From Dipteris shenzhenensis (Eukaryota > Polypodiophyta > Polypodiopsida > Gleicheniales): a stretch of 64,000 bases of DNA. Under the pieces are notes generated by a model. That model saw nothing but the letters and a program-made list of their open reading frames with translations. It did no database searches and had not been told where the DNA came from. The stretch is taken from NCBI GenBank assembly GCA_047967505.1, contig CM106538.1, one strand, 5' to 3'. Positions within the stretch are counted from its first letter, which is position 1. The number at the start of each line of letters is the position of its first letter. A program made the position numbers and the translations under genes. Positions 42,459 to 51,835 of the stretch are shown piece after piece.

Positions 42459-43509
42459 CTAGCTTGGTGAGCAAGAAAAAGGTTTTCCATGCATGCACGA
42501 AAGAGCTGTGTATGCTACCCCATGGGAACGAATTTTTTGAAGATCGAATGTGATGCTTGCCATTGTGAGTCCTTGGGATCTGTGTGTTGTTCTCGCATAT
42601 TGGCTAGTTGTATTGAAAGTTGCTTTCCTGTAATTGTGTTTAGAGAGTTTTTGCCAACTTGGAATTCTTTTGTGACTTGGTGCAATGGTGTCCACATTGC
42701 TATTGTATAGATGCCTACTCTCATATCTTGCTTTTGTACTGATGTTTAGATTATGAAATTTGACCCAAGCTATTATTTGATGCTCTATGGCGTCTAGATG
42801 TTGGAAAGTGCCATTAGCACCATTGACTAGACCGTCAAGAATGCCTATGTTGCCTCCATAGATTTCAACTATCATTTCTTGTTTCAATTCCAATGTTGCA
42901 TGCAGCCCAGTAGTTAGCTATGGGTCTTTAGGAGGCCTTAATATCTTGTTGCAAGTGCAGTTTCTCTTATCGACTGCTTGCAAGATATGAGTAGAGCCCC
43001 AGGCAATGTGTTAAAAACATATTGATTGTGGGTTTCTTTTTGTGCATTTGTGAAGAATAGATGTGGGATTTCAATGTCTAGAGTTGGCTTCTCGAGAAAG
43101 GTGGAGTTTAAGTATTCGAGTTTGTCATCACTTTGCAGACCTACTCTAATTCTATTTAGCACTTCAATGAAATTGTTGTCTTTTTGTCGTATTATTATTT
43201 TCAAGTCGTAACAACAATTTTGGCTCTCTCGGAATGTTTGTTGTACAAGGCTAGCCAAATGTTTGGGCTGCTTGAAGATCTAGCTATCTCTAACGGGGCT
43301 TGCTTGGCAGAGGTCAATGTAGAATACAATGTCCAAGCCAATGAACTCTTGCATATGGTTGTGCTTAATTGAGCAAATCTACTATCAATCAAAGTTAGCA
43401 TGCTTTGTCCAATCAGATGAAGGTGAATTGTCTTGAGGAGGTTGTTAGCGGCAGCAGGGCAACAAATATAGGTAGTTTGTTGTGAGCTTAGCTCTTGTGT
43501 GTTTATCAT
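42459..43509 (-). pseudogene. Helitron PIF1-like helicase, broken
   Basis: Helicase fragments in order on the minus strand: a central part with MLTLIDSRFAQL and SPNIWLALYNK (43201-43509); a part with LNRIRVG and FFTNAQKETHNQYV (42938-43258); and the end with GLVNGANGTFQHL, then HRSQGLTMASITFDL and SHGVAYTALS (42500-42893), the usual motifs V-VI of the family. I do not see the Walker A GxGKT, and only about 350 bp separates the Rep end from the first helicase block, so an internal deletion is likely. Confidence 0.72.
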
Positions 43510-43863
43510 TGTGTTACCAATGCACCATAGCCACTCGATTGTGTTACGATTTTCTTCATGCCATACTTAAAATCTTCTCTAAGTGCTTTCGTTGTGGACG
43601 TGCATGTTTTTGTGATGTAAGATGTGCAATACGTTGTTGCGCTGTGCACAATCAAGATGTATTGTATATCTGTGTTTGTGTCTCATAGTGTGGATGGCTT
43701 GGGGTTAAAGTTATTGGTGTAAATGTCTTTTGTTTAGGATTAGTGGTTTCATTATCGAGTGGAGTCTTGCTTCGATGTATGTTTCTTCTGTTGTGTCCAG
43801 CAAGGCTAGCCATTTGTCAAAGGAAAGGGTGGCATCATGTTGGAACTCACTCGGTTTGATTTT

Positions 43864-44846
43864 TTAAGCTAATTCTTCAAGATGTGGTTGGCAAACTTCT
43901 ATTTCTTTGTCCAAAGGCTCCAAGCTGTATGTTTTTTGAGAGGGTGCTTTTGGAAATCCAAATCTACATGTTTTGTTTGCTTTTTTGCAAGCCTTCCAAT
44001 GGTGATGCATTTGTGCAGCATGCATCGCTTTGTTCAACAAGCTGCCATCAATAGAGATATAGTTGTCGATGAATGAGATCACCTTCGTTGGTGATGCTTG
44101 GTCAAGTAGCCCATGGTCGTGTTGCCTACCTCAATGCTGGAATTTTGCGATGAAAAAGAAATCCAAGAGCTTGCCTAAAATTGATTCATTTCTTTGCAAT
44201 TCTTTTTTGATTGCTTGGAATTGATGAATGTAGTATCTTGCGGTTGTGATCGTGTCTAGGCAAAAAAGATGTGGAATATATGAGGTCTCAAATTGATATG
44301 ACGATTGTTGAATGCTTGGATTGATTTGTTGCAAACATTCTACAAGCTTTGGCCATCGTCGTTCACCACAAGAAAATGTCACAAAGAATGTTGGCAGTCC
44401 AAGTTGTCGTATCATTGCAAAGATGTTCTTCTGTAGTTTTTCTTTGTAGTCTGTTGACATTCGCAATGACTCATAGTCTTTGTACCCTATTCTAAAATTG
44501 ATGAGTCGATCAATGTTTGTATCTTGCTGGACATCTTATGATGTAAGTTACCTTCCTGCAACTGTGCTTTTTGAAGGCGCACCCAAGTAGATGAATGGAC
44601 ATTCGAAACTATTATTTTCATTGTTTTGAAAAATGATTTTCTATATTCAATCCAAATCTTCTATCTGCATGCAGCAATTCCCATTTCACAACTTTTACTA
44701 CTCATGGTTGCATAGCTCATGATATTTCCTTCTTTGTCCAAAGAATAGTGTTGGAAACGACATGTCATGGCCCAAGGGGTGAATATGGTATGCTGAATGA
44801 TGATGAGGAGCAAAGCTCCTATATGCGAACCCATCGGTGGTCCCAC
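43864..44846 (-). pseudogene. Helitron Rep (HUH) domain, broken
   Basis: Recognisable Rep sequence: IFAMIRQLGLPTFFVTFSCG followed by RRWPKLVECL (about 44330-44430), as in Helitron Reps. The HUH motif reads GRQHDHGLL at 44105-44127 with both His present (44113-44121). Downstream comes HHHWKACKKANKTCRFGFPK at 43940-44000, the Cys/His-rich block that follows Rep in Helitrons. A stop lies just before the HUH motif. The upstream frame to 44846 (MTCRFQHYSLDKEGNIMS) fits the N-terminal region loosely. Confidence 0.75.
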
Positions 44847-44879
44847 TGTTCGAGATAGACATAGAAGAAGTGTTCTAGT

Positions 44880-45960
44880 AGTCTAGAGGATGTGTCCAAG
44901 ATAGCCTTCAGGACTAGCTTTGGGTTGTATGAGTTCTTGGTTATGTGCCTTTAATAGGAGTCCTTACAACTCCACCCTTCAAAAAGCAAGATATTGATTT
45001 TATAGAACCAATTAGTCGGACAGCTAAAGGGACTCGGGCATGATACATAATCGTAGCCACATATTACTTCGCCAAGTGGGCAGAGGCCAAGGCCACCAAG
45101 AAGGTGGATGCACGGACAATTGCCAAGTTCTTGTATGGGAACATGATATTCCGCTTCGGCCTTCCATTAGAAATAGTAAACGATGGAGGAACACATTTTA
45201 TTAATGATACAATCTATATTTTAATGAGTGATTTCCTCATCATTCATAGGAAGTCCACACCCTATTACCCCAAAGCAAATGCCCAAGCCAAGAGCTCGAA
45301 CAAGATCTTGAGCCGCACGATGACATGCATGATCGAGGCCAATCATAATGATTGGGAGCATAAGCTTAATGTGGCACTATGGGCTTATCAAATGATGCCC
45401 TTCAGCCCTTCAGCCTAGCATTTGGGATGGAGGCGATCATGCCAATGGAATTTATTGTTCCAAGCCTCAAAGTTGCGATTAGAGATTAGTTATCCGAAGA
45501 GGCAATTCCAAAAAGGCTGATTGAGCTAGAAAGCTGGAGGAAACTACATTAAGAGTGGCCTATGGCATAAAAGTTGAGAAATTATGCCGCAAAAGGTGGT
45601 TCGACCGCAATCTGTGAAACAAGGATTTAAAGGAAGGTGATCTCGCGCTACTATACAGTGTGAGAAACACGAAGTGCAAACTGAAATATCGAGGTATGAG
45701 TCCTTATTAGGTCGTGGAAATAACACCACAAGGGTCATGTAGAATCGAGACCCTGGAAGGTACTGAGATGGATGCTTATATCAACAGCAACAACAAGCTT
45801 AAATGCTATTATGGTCCCTTAACACTTCAGATGCTGTAGGCCATCCATTATGAAAAGGAGCTAAGGAAGGAAGTCACTCGTATGAAGCGACAAGCAATAG
45901 AGGAGCTAAGGCTCGGCAGGCTAAAGCAAATAGCTCAAAGTTAATAACAATTTGTAAGGC
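44880..45960 (+). pseudogene. Ty3/gypsy RT and integrase fragment, plus strand
   Basis: A short RT block KIAFRTSFGLYEFLVM (44898-44945) is followed, after a deletion, by integrase from about 44993: DFIEPISRTAKGT, then YYFAKWAEAKATKKVD. Next come NDGGTHFIND with the second catalytic Asp, and ANAQAKSSNKILSRT, where the third catalytic residue (Glu) is Lys. The post-core GMEAIMPMEF lies near 45425-45460. The frame is open from 45104 to 45418 and broken elsewhere. It abuts the Helitron, which seems to have inserted in or beside this element. Confidence 0.78.
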
Positions 45961-45964
45961 ATCT

Positions 45965-46366
45965 GTGGAGGGGTTAAACCCCATGGAGGATTTCACCATT
46001 GCCGCTGCCAGGGTACAAGTGGATTTTCAATTGTGTAGGGAGACGATTTGTTCAGTAGCGGCCTTCGTCAACCCTAGAGCAAGCCACAACCTTATATCCT
46101 ACCAAATGTGCACTCAAATCCTAAAATTCAAGGTAACCCTAGAGTCCATGCCTGTCATGGTGCGCGCTGTGAATGGAAAGATCTTGCCCGCAATAGGCTG
46201 TATAGAATTACTCATATCAATAAATAACCATGCCATGGTGAATAGGTGTTATGTTATACCCATATCAATAAATAACCATGCCATGGTGAATAGGTGTTAT
46301 GTTATGCTTGTAGGTGTCATCATGGCCGATGACGACGTAGATACGGCACCACAACCTTGGTGGTAG
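45965..46366 (+). pseudogene. Gypsy-type aspartic protease fragment
   Basis: A 133-codon frame with FVNPRASHNLISYQMC, the counterpart of D-x-G-A-S-H-N-F-I in plant gypsy proteases; here the catalytic Asp is Asn and the Gly is Arg. Later V-N-G-K-I-L-P-A-I-G fits the flap-following region. A 48-bp tandem duplication (ISINNHAMVNRCYV twice) sits inside the frame. It is out of the normal order relative to the integrase fragment before it, so two elements may be joined here. Confidence 0.6.
46213..46305 (+). repeat. 48-bp in-frame tandem duplication in protease fragment
   Basis: CATATCAATAAATAACCATG and its following 28 bp occur at 46213 and 46261 with a change only at the end. It duplicates 16 codons without shifting the frame. 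Confidence 0.9.
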
Positions 46367-46379
46367 ATTTGCTTATGCA

Positions 46380-47140
46380 ATGATCCTGGCTCTTAGGAAC
46401 GGGTACTCATTTGGTGTATGATTGGCCATGAAGTGTGGACACTAGACATTTTCTCGTCGTGGATATGTCTGAGTTGGCGGCTGAGACAAGTGAAGTTTTT
46501 GTTCCATGGCCTGCATCATGTCTTCTTTTAGCTTCATGGCCATGGCCTCTAGGCAATCTTCATTTGATGTTTCGGCAGTAGACTTGGATTTGCCCTTTTT
46601 AGAGTTCTCGTGCACTAGATCTACCATCATCACTGCTAGTGCTAGAGTCTATCATGCCATCCTCGATGTCAATGGTTGCTGCATGAGCAATAATCAACAT
46701 CGCATTTGTATGTGCCAATGGTTGGTCCTGTTGAGGCAGTCTCCATCTTGGTGGCCAATGTGATCTCCAATCCTCTCTCCATTCTGTGTTTGCACCACAG
46801 TGGGCAATCCGGGCCCTGTCTGTGCCTGTTTTCCAAACAATAATTGCAATTTTTGTTGATACCAAAATTCCGTTTGATGCCATGCTGTTTGCAAATTCCA
46901 ATCTCCCCTCTGATTCTAGTTGCCTCTCTTATTCCAATTGTTTCTCTGTGTGGATCTGGGCCATACTCTATGTCGTTGTTGGATCAATGGCTACTTGATT
47001 GGCACCCATTGCTGGTGAGCGAGGTACCTATTGCACCAAATTCATTCGAGCGTTTGGGTTATAATAGCAAACCTCGGTTGGGTGATTCTTCGTGCAAATC
47101 TTGCACTTCAACTACTAAAACAAGCATTAACTATGCATAA
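46380..47140 (-). pseudogene. Ty3/gypsy gag fragment, minus strand
   Basis: Read leftward: a zinc knuckle CKICTKNHPTEVC at about 47070-47110 (C-x2-C-x3-H-x4-C, a form seen in some plant gypsy Gags). Then comes a glutamine/tryptophan-containing linker to 46599, and a Lys/Glu-rich segment EDCLEAMAMKLKEDMMQAME at 46490-46550. A second, damaged knuckle-like phrase CPHFMANHTPNEYPF lies near 46400-46445. The frames are broken. It converges on the plus-strand protease fragment. Confidence 0.55.
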
Positions 47141-48379
47141 ATACTTACTAAAATAGTATCTAAATACTATCCGCCTATTAGCCTTATTGCAATAAGTTCT
47201 CTTTCTCTATTCCATATATAGCACTCTATTCCATTCACCCCCTCCTCTCATTTCCTTTCCCATAATGTCTCTCTTTTCTTTTCCATAATGTCTATGTTTT
47301 CCATGATGTCTCTCTTTTGTCTTCCATACCTTCCCATTGATGTATATATCCTTATCCTTCTACTTCCCTTCCTCCTTGTGACTTATAAGCATATCTCCAC
47401 TTATACTAATAAGCATGTACCCATGCCCCCTCATCATTGTATTCTTCTCCATCCTTGTGCAGTTGCCACTACAATGATTGGTAAGCACAATGCAATGCCA
47501 TGATGTTCTTCTAAACCTTCACAAAATTGATAACGTGGTTGGTGGTATATGAATCTCCACAAATGGAGAGAACAATGTATTGTAGATTTTCTCCTCACAT
47601 TGTCCTTCCCATTTTATGTGAGTTTAAATGCAATGGAAGGAGGGAAGATGGAAATACGGTGATCCTTTTTAGTGTGTTTATGTGGGAGTAATAAAGTTCC
47701 TAATACCCCTTGGCTGCTACGAGCTCCCTCCTACATCCTTACATACACTTACCCTCTATTCTTTGCTTTTTTCTATTACCCTCTCCTCTCGATTGCACAC
47801 CCTCCCACATTCCACTCTTCCCTACTCCCATCTCCCTTCACCTACAATGCTACTACCCACCCTCACCACCTTGTTTATCCCCCACACCCTTCTTCTTCTC
47901 CACTCCCCACCTTGCAACTGCCTCACCCTCAACACCCCTCTTTGTGCAATGACCCAACCCCCTCACTTGCCTCTCCCTTGACTCCCCTCTCATCTCAACC
48001 AGTTCTCTTTCTCCTTACCTCTCCTCACACTTACTCCCCTCCACTCCACTCTCTAAACCACTGAACCAACACGCCCTTTTAGTGCAACAACCCAACTCAA
48101 GACAAGCCACCCCATACCCCTTCACCTCCCTCTTCATTGTGCCTCACTCATAGCCAACTCCCTCAATACCGCTTGCTCTCCTTACTTCAAAATTTTCCCC
48201 CAATCACATCCCTGACCTCATCTGAGGCCTCTTCATGGATGTGATGTAAGAGTGTGAATCATGAGCAATAAGACTAGTTGTAGACAACATCACAAAGGTT
48301 GAGGTACTAGATCAATGATGGGGATGACATAGCTTGAGAAAATAGAAATCAAGGTGGATTGGGTTTCAAGAAAGTTCTA

Positions 48380-48533
48380 AAGGCCTTAGAGCACAAGGCA
48401 ATATGCTTAGAGATATAGAAGGGAAACCTCTACATGAGTCTCTTATAAACACTAAAAAGGCTTTAGAGCACAAGGCACTATGCTTAGAGATACAGAAGGG
48501 AAACCTCTACATGAGTCTCTTATAAACACTAAA
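48380..48533. repeat. 77-bp tandem duplication
   Basis: Two copies of a unit with TTAGAGCACAAGGCA, GAAGGGAAACCTCTACATG and CTTATAAACACTAAAAAGG begin at 48380 and 48457 and differ at three or four bases. Confidence 0.88.
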
Positions 48534-48726
48534 AAGGAACTTTCTCCTCAACTATTCAATCAGGATGCTAAAATGATAAAAAATTGGGAACACAACAAGT
48601 AGAACACTTTGAAACCTGATATCTTGGGATAGGAAGCTAATGATACAATGGATGCATCCCTAGGCTCTAGAAGCACCAAGAGAAGCTAATAGTAGTGTCT
48701 TCCATTAGGTCCAGCTGCTAAAAGTG

Positions 48727-48854
48727 TAAAATGGCACTAAAGAAGGTGGAAAAAGGTAGCAACGGGGTGTAATATAGGCATTAGTCGTAGTAAAATGGCA
48801 CTAGAGAAGGTGGATAAAGGTAGCAACAGGGTGCTATATAGGTGCTAGTAGTAG
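48727..48854. repeat. 64-bp tandem duplication
   Basis: TAAAATGGCACTA-AGAAGG and GGTAGCAAC-GGGTG phrases recur at 48727 and 48791 with scattered substitutions. Confidence 0.85.
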
Positions 48855-49160
48855 CATCCCTTAGCCTATGTGAAAGCCTCACAAAGTAAACAGATCATCG
48901 TAAAGGTAGAAAGGGTTTTGGTTGATAGACAAAAAGTTTTTGGGGCACCTCTTATGCCCACTAGAGTCCTCATTAAGGGCGCATAGGAGAAGGAGAGATC
49001 AACATATAGTTCTAGCAGGGTTCGAGCACTAGTGGGCAACACCATTCTATCCAAAGAGTGGTTGGTGAGTGCATCATTTTTAAATACATTTTGGGTCCTC
49101 TCTTAGATGTTTCCATTTTGGGTACTGGTTGCCATATCTTGCTATCTATTCTATATTGAA

Positions 49161-49272
49161 GCATAGTTTATACCTACATATGTATGTGCACATCCCAAGT
49201 GGGATCTAGATATCTAAGCACGGTTTATAGTTACGTATGTATTTGCACACCCCAAGTGGGATCTAGAGTTCT
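49161..49272. repeat. 57-bp tandem duplication
   Basis: A unit ending CCCAAGTGGGATCTAGA occurs at 49161 and 49218. The embedded CCCAAGTGGG recurs in both copies. Confidence 0.8.
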
Positions 49273-49419
49273 CAAGTGTGATCTTGTGAATGATCCAATT
49301 TTTTTTTGCATGTTCTAATATGGCACCAAAAGTGGATTTGAGGTAGACATATAGGTTTCGATATTACTACAATGTGGCATCAAAGTCAATTCACTTTAAA
49401 GATGGAGGAGACAAGAAAG

Positions 49420-49535
49420 GTGATTGAGAGCTCCAAGGACCCACAAATCGATAAGGAAGGTTCAGATTGAGAGTTCCAAGGACCCACAACTCAATAAGAA
49501 AGGTGATTGAGAACTCCAAGGACCACAAATCAAGA
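49420..49535. repeat. 40-43-bp tandem triplication
   Basis: GATTGAGAGCTCCAAGGACC and a following CACAA..T-AATAAG segment occur three times (starts about 49422, 49465 and 49505). Confidence 0.85.
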
Positions 49536-50461
49536 CAAGAGTAAACCAAAACTTCAACATTGAGGTTGTGCTTCAAGAAAAGGAAAGTGAGCAAAATTTG
49601 CTTTCATTATTCTATGTTCCAATTACTTTCAAATTTTAGATTTAGGAACAATTACAAGCTGGATCTGAGAAACTATCTAATCTACAAGGTGGAGATAAGG
49701 AAGCACATGGTGGCTAGCAAGACTTGGAAGGAAACAAGAGGAAAAGAATTGAAACTTGAAGATCTAGTGGATGCCGAAACAAGTAAGGTGTTGAAACAAG
49801 CTAACATAGATGGTGTGGAAGAATGGGAGAAGGAGGATGTAGAGGTGTTATATCTAATCATCTCTATGATGTCAAATGTGATGACTCTAACTGGGGAATA
49901 GGTCTACCTACAACAAAAGATAGAACAAATTGCCAAACACAGTCACGCTTACCTCCTTACCTTGCAAGATCCAATGATGGCCAAATATACTGCCACCTTC
50001 CAAGCACACTATACCTTGCAAAAGTAAGCAGATAATCCGAAAATTTTTGCAAGAGAAACAAGTTAATGATCTCATGAAAACATCAAAACATACAAAAATC
50101 CAAATGTGAGATAGACAACAACAAATGCCACAACATAACATAAAAATACTATCAAAGTAACAACGTATGCACACATTAGATGAAAAAAAACTAGAAACAA
50201 GGGGTAGCTAAGCAAACCCCAACATCACTAGAATATTCCAATCTTACAAATTACAATATTTATAAATCAAGCAAAAGAACAAAGGAAACAAGGGGATTTG
50301 TAAGCAAATTTGAACAAAATTATGAGTAAATGAGAAAAATAAAACTTACGAAGCAAAGCTATGCTTATGCTCCCATCAATGCCAAGCGTACATTGCCATG
50401 TGGGTTTTGAAAACTAACTTGGCCACACATCACAAGCAATATAGTCACATTACTTTGCACA

Positions 50462-50619
50462 TGTTGGGGGAAAAGGCCCATTTATGCCTAGACCCCTATG
50501 ACACCCTTATGTGTGTACATACTTGTACTTAGAGTTTGTACCTTTCTAATATAAAACATGAGGTGTTGTGGTGTGCACCTGACCATTCTCATTTTACACA
50601 CCCACCATTGTGTGTTCTT

Positions 50620-50701
<82 letters not shown>

Positions 50702-50730
50702 GCGCACGCTGACTCCCTTCTAATCTCACA
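50462..50730 (+). repeat. Copia-C 5' LTR with expanded (CT)n
   Basis: TGTTGGGGGAAAAGG ... CTAATCTCACA. A pure (CT) tract of 79 bases lies at 50621-50699, followed by GCGCGCACG. The 3' LTR has only 13 bases of the same tract. Confidence 0.92.
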
Positions 50731-50732
50731 TG

Positions 50733-50744
50733 TGGTATCAGAGC
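50733..50744 (+). other. Copia-C primer-binding site (tRNA-Met)
   Basis: TGGTATCAGAGC follows the LTR with a 2-bp gap, as in copia-B. Confidence 0.85.
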
Positions 50745-51835
50745 TTTGGCTCCGCGTGAGATTCTGGCCCCCGTTGACGCCCTGAATGTTCCCCGACGCT
50801 ACCCCGATGTTTGGATACTCGTTTGCCGCTGTTTTTCGCACTCCATTGAGCTCTTTTTGCAGCCCCGAGCTGCCCGAACTCCTTCTCGAAGTGCTGGAAC
50901 TGTTTTGGTACTGTTTTGGGCTTCCTTTCACGCGTGTGAGCTACCCCTCGGTGTTCTTGGAGTTGGCCAGCTCTATTTTGGTCTCTCCTCACCATTTCGG
51001 GCGGCTCTTTGCTCGTGGGAAGGCCCGAGTGCCTCTTTCTCGGCAGACACTCTATTCTCTACCGTGCTCACCTTGAGTCTATTTTACTCAAGGTATTTCT
51101 TTCTATGACTCCCTCTGTGACTATAGTCGATCGGGGTGTCGTGGTTCGCAGGTACATCGTCACTTTGGCAGTGGATTGTGTGGCCTTGTGCTACATTTGG
51201 CTGTTAAAACAAAGTTTTTTTTTTGCCTTTTGGACGTTTACATGCTTTTGGGACATTTGACATGCTGGAATTGGTGCCCGGAAATGCATTTGGAATGACA
51301 TTGTAGTCACAAATCAAAGGGCTTTCTGGAAATTTTACTTCAAAAGTGTTGGTGGAGTTTATGCTTGCTGGAATCTTCCCAAATCCCTCTATTTTTTGAG
51401 GTGAAATCAAAAGGCCTTTGGCCCACTTCGTTTCAGAACTGTGTAATTAAGTTGGGGGGAAGATATACAGCCTTGGAAGCTCAGTTGAGCTTGGAAAATT
51501 TGGGGAAAGTGCCAAAAATCAGGCCTGAACTATAATTTTCTGTTTTTTGACAGTTTTAGGTCAGGTTTAACCAAGTTTGACTGTCCAGAAATGGAAAAAT
51601 CAGACATGATCTGTTTATTACTGTTTTAAGACAGTTTTGGGACAGTTTTGACACTTATTTGTTGAGGAAAAGTGAAGAAAAACAGTAAAATACAGAGCTG
51701 GACAGAAATTCCAGCAAGGGGTTTTGTGGATGCAAAGTGGTCTTTGACAGATCATGTTAAGTGGGAGTTTCCGCTCAGGGAGTACTATTTTGCAAATTTT
51801 TTTTTTTTTGCAAGAGTCTCCTTTCATCTAAAGCA

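Larger units (their letters stand above)
41756..44860 (-). mobile_element. Helentron-like Helitron, decayed, minus strand
   Basis: A rolling-circle transposon reading leftward: HUH Rep domain (about 44470-43860), PIF1-type helicase (about 43510-42460), then directly an APE-type endonuclease (42428-41790), in one orientation. Rep plus helicase defines Helitrons; the C-terminal endonuclease is the mark of the Helentron/Helitron2 type. A 10-bp-arm hairpin at 41756-41776 lies where the 3' terminal hairpin would be. The right edge is placed before gypsy RT sequence that starts near 44880. Many stops and frameshifts are present, and the helicase Walker A region seems deleted. Confidence 0.75.
47150..50455. 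other. No gene; pyrimidine-rich DNA and tandem duplications
   Basis: 47200-48200 is C/T-rich (CCCTCCTCTCC-like) with chance open frames. From 48380 to 49535 four sets of short tandem duplications follow each other. A phrase TGGCATCAAAGTCAA at 49373 resembles a worn primer-binding site. A frame at 49560-49901 (NNYKLDLRNYL..VEIRKHMVASKTW) resembles a copia Gag N-terminus only weakly. I do not call a gene. Confidence 0.4.

Noticed and set aside
47672-48064. 130-codon frame in C/T-rich DNA
   Set aside because: Low-complexity Pro/Ser/Leu translation in three overlapping frames; no family and no splice context.
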